Source of the DNA: Nitrospirota bacterium
Lineage (GTDB): Bacteria > Nitrospirota > Thermodesulfovibrionia > Thermodesulfovibrionales > JdFR-85
NCBI GenBank assembly: GCA_013152195.1
Contig: JAADGU010000146.1
Location: 1 to 5,884, forward strand
Length of the DNA: 5,884 nt
Direction: 5' to 3'
Part shown: positions 1 through 5,721 of the stretch, one piece after another
Numbering within the stretch: the first letter of the stretch is position 1
Layout: the number at the start of each line of letters is the position of its first letter
The notes under the pieces: generated by a model
What the model saw: the letters and a program-made list of their open reading frames with translations, nothing else
The model's database searches: none
Told to the model about the DNA's origin: nothing
Made by a program: the position numbers and the translations under genes

Positions 1-804
1 TGCCTCACCGCGTGCGTTATTAACCCGTTCCAGTGCATATCCCTTTGCCTTTTCAATGGTTCTCTCCGCCTCACCCTTGGCCCTCGGAATTACCTTGTTG
101 TATTCGGAAAGGGCCTGGTTAATTAATTTTTCACGCTCCTGCTGGGCTTCGTTAACCTCGTTAAAGGCAGGTTTTACAGATTCGGGGGGATTAACATCCT
201 GAAGCACTACCTGTTCTACTTTTATCCCCGTCTCATACTGATCGCATAATTCCTGAACTTTTAAGGCAACAGTGCTGGCAATTTCCTGACGGCCGACAGT
301 CAAGACCTCGTCCACCGTACGGTCACCAACAACCTCTCGCATGACTGCCTCATTTATATCCCGGAATGTTCCCACGGAGTTCCTTACACGAAACAGGAAT
401 TTGTAAGGATCCTTGATGCGGTATTGTACAATCCATTCCACCTCGGCGGCATTAAGGTCACCTGTTAACATCAGGGACTCCTCCTGATATCTTCTGGAGG
501 AATACTCGGTCCTGATTCCGGGTTTTGTTGTTCGGAAACCAAGTTCGAGCTTTAATTGCCGTTCGACAGGCACTTTGTACACCTGTTCGATTCCAAAAGG
601 CAACTTGAAGTTTAACCCGGGATCAGCTGTGCGGACAAATTTTCCAAACCTGAGGACAACCCCGACCTCTTCCGTGTCCACCGTAAAGTAGGAAGAAAAC
701 AGAAAGACTACGAGCAGGATTACAGCTACGACCCCAACAATTGTTTTAACATTAATATTGGGCGGCCGGAAATCTTTAAGATCAAACGGTGCTTTTTGCT
801 CCAT
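1..804 (-). CDS. hflK: FtsH protease modulator HflK, partial (C-terminus beyond left edge)
   Basis: The reading frame is open from ATG at 804 to the left edge (268 codons, no stop). HflK is an inner-membrane SPFH/band-7 protein that, with HflC, forms a large assembly around the FtsH protease and modulates its activity. A short polar N-terminus (about 17 residues) is followed by one hydrophobic segment at about residues 18-40 (TIVGVVAVILLVVFLFSSYF). Then comes the start of the SPFH domain (VDTEEVGVVLRFGKFVRTADPG) and the HflK-like stretch VEQVVLQDVNPPESVKPAFNEVNEAQQ, which leads into an Ala/Glu/Lys-rich coiled coil with repeated KGEAE/KAKGYA patterns. The long Gly-rich N-terminal tail of E. 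coli HflK is absent. The start is supported by AGGAGGT at 813-819, 8 bases upstream. hflC would be expected just beyond the left edge, but this cannot be seen. Family assignment is secure. Confidence 0.93.
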   Translation of the reverse strand, partial: MEQKAPFDLKDFRPPNINVKTIVGVVAVILLVVFLFSSYFTVDTEEVGVVLRFGKFVRTADPGLNFKLPFGIEQVYKVPVERQLKLELGFRTTKPGIRTEYSSRRYQEESLMLTGDLNAAEVEWIVQYRIKDPYKFLFRVRNSVGTFRDINEAVMREVVGDRTVDEVLTVGRQEIASTVALKVQELCDQYETGIKVEQVVLQDVNPPESVKPAFNEVNEAQQEREKLINQALSEYNKVIPRAKGEAERTIEKAKGYALERVNNARGEA

Positions 805-971
805 AAATCGTTACCTCCTCTTAATTTGTGCAATTTTGTTGTTAACATGGAAATGAGAGTGAAAGTTGATTAGAATCTGCTTTTCATTCTCCCGTGAAAG
901 GAGAACGGCTGCTTTTCTTTGAATGCTTTTTTTTTGAAACCGCCTTTGTCGTGATTTGATCAGTACAATCC

Positions 972-1000
972 ATTGTAACTGTCCTCTATGCTTTTGTCAA
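972..1000 (-). promoter_or_regulatory. sigma70-type promoter for hflK, -10 box inside a dyad
   Basis: Read on the minus strand, TTGACA (1000-995) is separated by exactly 17 nt from TACAAT (977-972), one base from the -10 consensus. Transcription would begin near 965 and give a leader of about 160 nt before hflK. The -10 box lies within an imperfect dyad at 961-981 (CAGTTACAAT with ATTGTACTG, one unpaired base, centre GG), a placement typical of a repressor operator. No expression data are available. Confidence 0.75.
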
Positions 1001-1099
1001 TCCTCCGATATGGTCAGATGTGCTCTCCAATCTGCTGTTGGAATCTGCGTTTTTTAGGGATGTCAGGCAGAAAGGTGAAGATGTTTGTTCTATAACTAA

Positions 1100-1147
1100 A
1101 GAAAAAGGCCGTAATTGGTATTGAAACGAGTGAAACAGCAATTACGG
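1100..1147 (-). terminator. probable intrinsic terminator after tRNA-fMet
   Basis: On the minus strand a perfect 9-bp stem, CCGTAATTG (1147-1139) with CAATTACGG (1117-1109), is followed at once by CCTTTTTCTTT. It lies about 40 bases downstream of the encoded CCA of the tRNA. The 21-nt loop is longer, and the stem less GC-rich, than in a classical terminator, so the call is moderate. Confidence 0.55.
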
Positions 1148-1186
1148 GAAGGAGATAAAAGGACTTTGTTTTTTTGAAGCGGATTT

Positions 1187-1263
<77 letters not shown>

Positions 1264-1277
1264 CCCCGCTGAATATT

Positions 1278-1307
1278 ATCATATCCTAACGGGGCTTTTA
1301 TTGTCAA
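1278..1307 (-). promoter_or_regulatory. promoter for tRNA-fMet
   Basis: On the minus strand TTGACA (1307-1302) is followed after 18 nt by TATGAT (1283-1278), a 5/6 match to TATAAT. Transcription would start near 1271, a few bases before the mature tRNA 5' end at 1263. The -35 box lies only 5 bases beyond the rtcB stop codon, so the tRNA can be made independently of the upstream operon, though read-through remains possible. Confidence 0.7.
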
Positions 1308-1312
1308 ACGAT

Positions 1313-2755
1313 CTATCCCTTTACCACTCCCAATGGTCTCAACTTTGCCACCTTCCTGGAAATGCCAGCCCTGTGTACCACATCCACCACGTTTGATACA
1401 TCCTTGTAAGCCTCTGACATCTCCTCGGCAAGGGTACGTTTCCCTGCACTCATGACCACTATGCCTGCATCCTCCATCTCCCGCCATATGGCACGGCCCT
1501 TTGCCTGCCTTATCGCCTGATGCCTGGACATCACCCTGCCTGCCCCATGGCAGGTGGATCCAAAGGTCTCTTCCATGGCCTTTTCAGTGCCGGTCAGGAT
1601 AAAAGAGGCCCTGCCCATATCACCTGGAATCAACACAGGCTGGCCCAATCCCCTGTAAACCTCCGGAAGCTCGGGGTGCCCGGGGGGAAATGCCCGTGTG
1701 GCACCCTTTCTGTGGACGATCAGTCTCTTTTTAACGCCGTTGACGGTATGTTCCTCCATCTTGGCTATGTTATGGGCAACATCATAGATGAGTTTCAGGT
1801 CCAGCTCTTCCGGGGATGCCGACATTACCTTCATCAGTGCCTCTCTCGTCCAGTGCATTATGCACTGCCTGTTGGCCCATGCATAATTTGCTGCAGCCTT
1901 CATTGCTGCAAGATAATCCCGCGCCTCGGGGCTCTTTACAGGTGCACAGGCAAGCTCTTTGTCCGGCAATGTTATGCCGTATTTTCCGACAGCCCTCTCC
2001 ATCACTTCGAGATAGTCTGTACAAACCTGATGTCCAAATCCCCTTGACCCGGTGTGGATCATTATTGTTATCTGGTCAGGGAATACACCGAGTATATTGG
2101 CTGCCTTTTCATCGTATATCTCTGCCACATACTGTACCTCGAGGAAGTGATTTCCGGAACCCAGGGTTCCCTGCTGAGCCCTGCCGCGCTCAAATGCCCT
2201 GTCACTTATCAGAGACGGGTCTGCGCCCTCCATGGCCCCTCCGGATTCAGTCCTTTCAAGGTCTTCTGCCCCGCCATAGCCCCGCTCAACCGCCCAGCGG
2301 GCTCCCTTCAGGAGGAGCGATCTTTGATCCTCGATTGTCAGTCTGAGCTTGCCCTTTGAGCCGACTCCCGAAGGGACTTCATTGTAGAGCATTACAACGA
2401 GGTCCTTTATCCTGGGGAGGACCTCCAGGCGTGTCAGGTTGCTCCTCAGCAGACGAACCCCGCAGTTTATATCATAACCTACCCCTCCAGGTGATATAAT
2501 TCCATGCTCCAGGTCAAAGGCCGCCACCCCGCCGATTGCAAAGCCATATCCTGTATGAATGTCCGGCATGGCAAGGGATTTCTTCACTATGCCCGGAAGT
2601 GTGGCTACATTGGCAACCTGCTTAATCGCACCTTCTTCAAGGAATGCCTCAAGCTCCTTATCAACATAGATTATTCCATCTACGCGCATCCCGTTTGTAT
2701 ATCCTTTGGGGACCTCAAGACGGGTTCCGTCTATTCTTTTCAGTCCTTCTGCCAT
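1313..2755 (-). CDS. rtcB: RNA-splicing ligase RtcB (3'-phosphate/5'-OH RNA ligase)
   Basis: A 480-residue cytosolic GTP- and Mn2+-dependent ligase. It joins RNA 2',3'-cyclic phosphate or 3'-phosphate ends to 5'-OH ends through an RtcB-GMP intermediate, for tRNA splicing in archaea and RNA repair in bacteria. Length and spacing match the long, archaeal-like form. Metal- and GMP-site residues are present: D95 and C98 in GVGYDINCGVR, N202/H203 in GSGNHFLEV, H234 in HTGSRGFGHQ and H328 in DVAHNIAKMEEH. HRKGATRAFPPGHPE lies at 348-361, and the guanylated histidine is H403 in CHGAGR. The positions are nearly identical to those known for Pyrococcus horikoshii RtcB. AGGAG at 2763-2767, 7 bases before ATG, supports the start. 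The gene follows archease on the same strand, which fits archease's role as RtcB activator, but a 132-base structured element interrupts the spacer. No RtcR-type activator gene is visible. Confidence 0.97.
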   Translation of the reverse strand: MAEGLKRIDGTRLEVPKGYTNGMRVDGIIYVDKELEAFLEEGAIKQVANVATLPGIVKKSLAMPDIHTGYGFAIGGVAAFDLEHGIISPGGVGYDINCGVRLLRSNLTRLEVLPRIKDLVVMLYNEVPSGVGSKGKLRLTIEDQRSLLLKGARWAVERGYGGAEDLERTESGGAMEGADPSLISDRAFERGRAQQGTLGSGNHFLEVQYVAEIYDEKAANILGVFPDQITIMIHTGSRGFGHQVCTDYLEVMERAVGKYGITLPDKELACAPVKSPEARDYLAAMKAAANYAWANRQCIMHWTREALMKVMSASPEELDLKLIYDVAHNIAKMEEHTVNGVKKRLIVHRKGATRAFPPGHPELPEVYRGLGQPVLIPGDMGRASFILTGTEKAMEETFGSTCHGAGRVMSRHQAIRQAKGRAIWREMEDAGIVVMSAGKRTLAEEMSEAYKDVSNVVDVVHRAGISRKVAKLRPLGVVKG

Positions 2756-2814
2756 ATAATCACTCCTGTTTATGTAAGGATATTATTACCCGAAACCAAA
2801 GCTAAATGGTTGTT

Positions 2815-2946
2815 GGAAGCGATATGACAGAGTCTTCACTCATTCTCGATGGACATCGTGTCCATCTCCGAGGTAATTTCGCAACTCCCCATCCAGGTGA
2901 GTTTACTGCGAAATTAAAACCGTTCAGACTCTATCATATCGCTTCC
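2815..2946. repeat. 132-bp nested inverted-repeat element (MITE-like or structured RNA)
   Basis: The terminal arms 2815-2835 and 2926-2946 are inverted copies, 20 of 21 positions pairing (the mismatch is C2828 against A2933). Inside lie two more dyads. The first is GATGGACA/TGTCCATC (2848-2855 with 2859-2866, 3-nt loop), extendable by CTC/GAG at 2845-2847 and 2870-2872. The second is the perfect 10-bp TAATTTCGCA/TGCGAAATTA (2874-2883 with 2907-2916), which itself encloses ACTC/GAGT (2884-2887 with 2899-2902). Two 9-nt connectors join the parts, so a single strand would fold as a three-way junction. Neither strand has a U-run after the outer stem, so it is not a standard terminator. It fills most of the archease-rtcB spacer and contains no credible gene. 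It may be a miniature inverted-repeat transposable element or a cis-acting RNA; the sequence alone cannot decide. Confidence 0.85.
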
Positions 2947-2987
2947 TTTCCATGGTTGAGGCTTCTTATCGCTGGACCAAGGTATTA

Positions 2988-3413
2988 CTATATGTCAAGA
3001 ACCACTTCGGCAATCCAGATACCATTATTCCTTTCAATTCTGATGTTGTGGTATGTGGCAGCCTTTACCAGAAGCCCCCGTTCGTGTCTCTCAGGGTCAA
3101 ACTCCTCGCCTTTTATCTCTGCCTCAACCCTGTTTTCGTTGATGTTTTTAATCCTGACCTCCTTACCAATAAAACCGTAGGTATCAAACCGGAAGATTAA
3201 TTCATTGAGCCATCCGACAAGGAGACCATCAAGTGATTCCCTGTTGACCTTTATGTCAACCGTCTCTGCGGGCTCAACGTCTGAGAGTTCAGTGATAAGA
3301 CTGTAAAGACCGAGTGCGCTGTTGATAAAGAGTTCCTCAAGGCTCCGGCCATGGACCCGTAGACCCACATCTCCGGATATATCAAGAATTTCAAACCCTC
3401 TGTTCATAGACAT
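2988..3413 (-). CDS. archease (RtcB activator)
   Basis: A 141-residue protein of the archease family. Archease speeds guanylation and turnover of RtcB and widens its nucleotide use. The family signature is visible near the N-terminus (FEILDISGDVGLRVHG, corresponding to the usual DHTADVG motif). It is also visible near the C-terminus in GEEFDPERHERGLLVKAATYHNIRI and in the terminal VVLDI, whose aspartate is normally a metal ligand. The frame is open further upstream to 3494, but a start there would lie upstream of the promoter at 3442-3470, and the next ATG overlaps the -10 box. The start at 3413 (MSMNRGFEIL), or the ATG at 3407, gives the normal family length of about 140. The Shine-Dalgarno match is weak (AGTGA, 5 bases before 3413). 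It is first in a probable archease-rtcB unit, and the phosphoesterase gene lies divergently on the other side. Confidence 0.93.
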   Translation of the reverse strand: MSMNRGFEILDISGDVGLRVHGRSLEELFINSALGLYSLITELSDVEPAETVDIKVNRESLDGLLVGWLNELIFRFDTYGFIGKEVRIKNINENRVEAEIKGEEFDPERHERGLLVKAATYHNIRIERNNGIWIAEVVLDI

Positions 3414-3441
3414 TATATTCACTTTTTTTGAATCTACCCAC

Positions 3442-3470
3442 ATATTAACACTGACATTTGAAGATGTCAA
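3442..3470 (-). promoter_or_regulatory. sigma70-type promoter for archease-rtcB with operator-like dyad
   Basis: On the minus strand TTGACA (3470-3465) is followed by exactly 17 nt and then TAATAT (3447-3442). The expected start is near 3435, leaving a short leader of about 22 nt before the archease ATG at 3413. An 18-bp dyad with TGACAT/ATGTCA half-sites occupies 3452-3469, covering most of the -35 box and the spacer. This suggests repression by a dimeric regulator, which is inference. Confidence 0.75.
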
Positions 3471-3508
3471 TCGGGAATCTCTTTCCTGCTGCAAACAGGA
3501 TACTGCAC

Positions 3509-3991
3509 ATGCTATTATATTTCATGCCCTATTTTGTTGTACACGAACATCATTCAAGTCGCCTTCATTATGACTTCAGACTTGAGATGGCCGGAGTGCT
3601 GAAGTCCTGGGCTGTTCCAAAGGGGCCTTCAATGTGCCCGAGGGACAAGAGACTCGCAATAATGGTTGATGACCATCCGCTTGAGTACGGAACATTTGAG
3701 GGCATAATTCCTGAAGGTCATTATGGTGCCGGGCCTGTACTCATATGGGATTCGGGTGAATATGAGCTCATTGGCGGGAGTCTGGACAGCGGGCGGCTGG
3801 AGTTTATGCTTAATGGGAGAAAGCTGAGGGGGACCTTTGTCCTGACAAGGCTGAGAGGGCGGGAGAATCAGTGGCTCCTGATAAAGAAGAAGGACGAATA
3901 TGCCCTTTCCGTATATGTTGTAAAGCCTGAGCTTACAAAGGCGCGGCTGGAGAGATTAAAAGAGAAAGTACCACCGTGTGAGATGGAGTGA
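3509..3991 (+). CDS. stand-alone DNA 3'-phosphoesterase domain protein (LigD N-terminal type)
   Basis: About 160 residues, consisting only of the PE domain found at the N-terminus of bacterial NHEJ ligase LigD, with no ligase or polymerase domain. In studied members this Mn2+-dependent enzyme trims a 3'-terminal ribonucleotide and removes 3'-phosphate to leave 3'-OH ends. The hallmark FVVHEHHSSRLHYDFRLE is followed by GVLKSWAVPKGPS, DDHPLEYGTFEG and IPEGHYGAGPVLIWDSGEYE. The catalytic set known from Pseudomonas LigD (H42, H48, D50, R52, H84, Y88) maps to H14, H20, D22, R24, H56 and Y60 here. ATG at 3509 is chosen for AGGA 8 bases upstream. ATG at 3524 (MPYFVVHEHH) starts like many stand-alone homologues but lacks a ribosome site. 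Longer starts at 3458 (TTG) or 3464 would run over the archease promoter. No clear promoter was found. Whether it acts on DNA or RNA here is unknown. Confidence 0.9.
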   Translation: MLLYFMPYFVVHEHHSSRLHYDFRLEMAGVLKSWAVPKGPSMCPRDKRLAIMVDDHPLEYGTFEGIIPEGHYGAGPVLIWDSGEYELIGGSLDSGRLEFMLNGRKLRGTFVLTRLRGRENQWLLIKKKDEYALSVYVVKPELTKARLERLKEKVPPCEME

Positions 3992-4003
3992 TTCCCGAAT
4001 TCC

Positions 4004-4777
4004 TCAGTTCTTTTTATGAGTGGATATTGTTTCAGCAATCCTGGCAAACTCTTCCATGCTCAGGGTTTCAGCTCTCCTTCGGGAGTCTATCCCTGCAGCA
4101 GACAGGATATCCTTTATATCTTCAGACAGGGGTTTTAAGGAGTTCGAGAGGGTCTTTCTCCTCTGCGAGAATGCTGTCTTGATTACCCTGAAGAATAGCC
4201 TTTCATCGGGGACAGAGATACGTGGTTCAGTTAATATCCTGAGATGAACCACGGCAGAGTCTACCTTTGGCGGGGGCTTAAAAGCCTCTTTCGGTATGAA
4301 AAAGGCTATGCTGGTATCAGCATAATACTGGACCATGAGTGAAAGTACCCCGTAATCCTTTCCGCCCGGAGGGGCTACTATTCTTTCCGCCACCTCTTTT
4401 TGAACTGTAAGGGTTGCAGATATAAGCCTGTCCCTGTGGGCAAGGAGCCTGAAGATTATCGGGGTTGTTATGTAGTAGGGGATATTAGCCACCACCTTAA
4501 AAGGGGGTAGCGTATGGTAGGGGTATTTCAGGGCATCAACACAGAATAGTTTTATGTTCCTTATTGCCGAGACCTTCTTTTTAAGATGTTCGCAGAGGTA
4601 TGGGTCAAGCTCTATTGCCACAACCTCTCTTACTTCTTCAGATAACATGAGGGTTAGGATGCCCTTGCCGGGGCCTATCTCTATCACTGTGTCCTCGGGA
4701 GCGAGGCCTGCTGCGTCAATCAGTCTCTTTAGTATGGCTGTGTCAAAGAGATAATGTTGTCCGAGTTTGCGTTTCAG
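4004..4777 (-). CDS. ksgA: 16S rRNA (adenine1518-N6/adenine1519-N6)-dimethyltransferase
   Basis: A 257-residue SAM-dependent enzyme (KsgA/RsmA) that dimethylates two adjacent adenines in helix 45 of 16S rRNA during late 30S assembly. Motifs in order: KRKLGQHYLFD at 2-12 (family GQNFL-type N-terminus), SAM motif I IEIGPGKG at 32-39, acidic E56 in AIELDPY, D81 in CVDALKY, catalytic NIPYYITTP from N98, and KPPPKVDSAVVHL in the later part. A GTG at 4687 would cut off the conserved N-terminus. The homology continues up to CTG at 4777, the in-frame TAA lies only four codons before it, and there is no ATG, GTG or TTG between. AAGGAG at 4783-4788 sits 5 bases before this CTG, so CTG is taken as the start. 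The gene converges with the phosphoesterase gene across a 12-base gap. Confidence 0.95.
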   Translation of the reverse strand: MKRKLGQHYLFDTAILKRLIDAAGLAPEDTVIEIGPGKGILTLMLSEEVREVVAIELDPYLCEHLKKKVSAIRNIKLFCVDALKYPYHTLPPFKVVANIPYYITTPIIFRLLAHRDRLISATLTVQKEVAERIVAPPGGKDYGVLSLMVQYYADTSIAFFIPKEAFKPPPKVDSAVVHLRILTEPRISVPDERLFFRVIKTAFSQRRKTLSNSLKPLSEDIKDILSAAGIDSRRRAETLSMEEFARIAETISTHKKN

Positions 4778-4782
4778 GATAA

Positions 4783-4788
4783 CTCCTT
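4783..4788 (-). promoter_or_regulatory. Shine-Dalgarno site for the CTG start of ksgA
   Basis: AAGGAG on the minus strand ends 5 bases before CTG 4777-4775. It decides the start, because the in-frame TAA overlaps the site and no standard start codon occurs between it and the conserved KRKLGQHYL sequence. Confidence 0.75.
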
Positions 4789-4813
4789 AAATCCCTGGAT
4801 TAATATGCCCTAT

Positions 4814-4819
4814 ATTATA
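4814..4819 (-). promoter_or_regulatory. possible -10 box for ksgA
   Basis: A perfect TATAAT on the minus strand lies about 36 bases before the CTG start, which would give a leader of around 30 nt carrying the AAGGAG site. No good -35 box is found 16-18 nt upstream (the region is GGCCCGTTTT), so the assignment is tentative. Confidence 0.4.
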
Positions 4820-4854
4820 GCTTATATGTTAAAAAACGGGCCTTCTATTTCGAT

Positions 4855-4884
4855 TTGACACCATTTATATCAAACTGATATTAT
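4855..4884 (+). promoter_or_regulatory. sigma70-type promoter for the membrane-protein/apgM unit
   Basis: A perfect TTGACA (4855-4860) is followed after 18 nt by TATTAT (4879-4884), a 5/6 match. The transcript would start near 4891, leaving a leader of about 86 nt before ATG 4977. A perfect short dyad ATATCA-AAC-TGATAT at 4867-4881 runs through the spacer into the -10 box and could be an operator, though in AT-rich DNA it may be chance. Confidence 0.65.
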
Positions 4885-4976
4885 TCAAATCACTTGCTTG
4901 GCTTGCAGTCATAGCAAAAAATCAAAATTCAACTGAAGAGTTCACGGAGAAAAAAAGTGACAGAAAAAGGGAAACT

Positions 4977-5690
4977 ATGGGTATAGGAAAGTTATTAAAA
5001 GAAAGCCTTGGGCTGATCAGGAAGCATACCATCGTAATTGTGCCTCCTGTCCTTGTCTCTTTTCTCATTGGTTGTCTTTCGATCGTGGTAATCGGAATGA
5101 GAATGACGGCAATGGAGCCTGATGCTGTGGGTGAACTCGGGAAAGGGATGACAGGCCTTATATTTGCAAAATCAGTCCTGTCTGTAGTGGGATGGGTTTT
5201 TTACAGTTTTGCTCAGGGGATGGTAGCCTCCATGATGGTTAAATTGGAAGACAAGGGAGAGACGTCACTCGGTTTCGGGTTTGGCCGTGCTAACGAAATG
5301 ATCATCAGCCTTATGGTTGCCGGACTTGTTCTTGGTGTCTTGCTGCTTCTGGGATTTATGTTATTTATTATTCCGGGATTAATTGTTGCGTTTGTTTTTA
5401 GCTTCACTTTTGTGGTTATAATGCTTGAAAAAAGAGGCCCTATTGATGCGATGAAGAGGAGTGTTCAGATTGTAAGGAGCAACCTCTCTGTTACCTTCAA
5501 GCTATTTGCTGCCATTATAGCAATAGGGTTTCTTCTGATGATTTCCAGCGTGATATTAAGCAGGTTGTCTCTTATAGGGCTTTTGGCATCAATGGCCCTT
5601 ACCGGCGCTTATATGGGATATACCTACGTGGTTTTTATAAAGGCTTACCTGCAGTTTAAAGAAGCGGGGTCAGGTTTCCCCCGGGGTTAG
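4977..5690 (+). CDS. polytopic membrane protein, function unknown
   Basis: 237 residues with about six hydrophobic segments, near 18-41, 64-88, 107-131, 132-150, 173-195 and 198-222. A short basic N-terminus and a Gly/Pro-rich tail (GSGFPRG) flank them. The central stretch FIIPGLIVAFVFSFTFVVIMLEKRGPIDAMKRS at about 130-162 has the layout Pro-Gly-hydrophobic, Glu, Gly, Ala-x-Lys-Arg-Ser. This layout is seen in several loosely related families of small membrane proteins (the DUF975, YciC and glycerophosphodiesterase membrane-domain type), none with a firm biochemical role. No enzymatic motif or signal peptide is seen. ATG at 4977 has a modest GGGA ribosome site 5 bases upstream. It heads a probable two-gene unit with the phosphoglycerate mutase gene 31 bases downstream. 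A functional link between the two is not evident from the sequence. Confidence 0.85.
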   Translation: MGIGKLLKESLGLIRKHTIVIVPPVLVSFLIGCLSIVVIGMRMTAMEPDAVGELGKGMTGLIFAKSVLSVVGWVFYSFAQGMVASMMVKLEDKGETSLGFGFGRANEMIISLMVAGLVLGVLLLLGFMLFIIPGLIVAFVFSFTFVVIMLEKRGPIDAMKRSVQIVRSNLSVTFKLFAAIIAIGFLLMISSVILSRLSLIGLLASMALTGAYMGYTYVVFIKAYLQFKEAGSGFPRG

Positions 5691-5721
5691 TCTTTTGGGT
5701 TCCTATGGAGGGAATATTACC

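Larger units (their letters stand above)
805..1186. other. non-coding region between hflK and tRNA-fMet
   Basis: No convincing gene is seen on either strand in these 382 bases. Reading on the minus strand, it holds the terminator-like hairpin after the tRNA (1100-1147), a featureless stretch at about 1001-1099, the hflK promoter (972-1000), and a leader of roughly 160 nt. In the leader, a small hairpin (887-892 with 900-905, TTCTCC/GGAGAA, 7-nt loop) and long A/T homopolymer runs are visible. The hairpin is not followed by a U-run on the minus strand, so it is not an obvious terminator or attenuator. Confidence 0.6.

Noticed and set aside
887..905. Hairpin TTCTCC/GGAGAA in the hflK leader as a terminator or attenuator
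   Set aside because: The stem is only 6 bp and no U-run follows it on the minus strand, and only a poor one follows on the plus strand.
1264..1300. Plus-strand terminator from CCCCG (1264-1268) and CGGGG (1290-1294) followed by CTTTTATT
   Set aside because: The stem is 5 bp with a 21-nt loop, no plus-strand gene lies upstream, and the region is better explained as the tRNA promoter.
1520..2359. Open frames on the plus strand (e.g. 1520-2047, 1816-2346, 2054-2359)
   Set aside because: They lie wholly antisense to rtcB, have Cys/Pro/Ser-rich compositions typical of shadow frames, and match no family I know. The RtcB frame explains this DNA.
2806..3200. Plus-strand frames at 2806-3180 and 2952-3200
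   Set aside because: They run through the palindromic element and antisense to archease, with no ribosome site or recognisable domain.
3414..3494. Longer archease start at 3494 (27 extra residues) or the ATG at 3443
   Set aside because: The longer start would place coding sequence over and upstream of the strong promoter at 3442-3470, and the family normally begins near residue 28-30 of that long form.
4020..4754. Plus-strand frames 4020-4247 and 4554-4754
   Set aside because: They are antisense to ksgA, whose motifs occupy this DNA, and have no supporting features.
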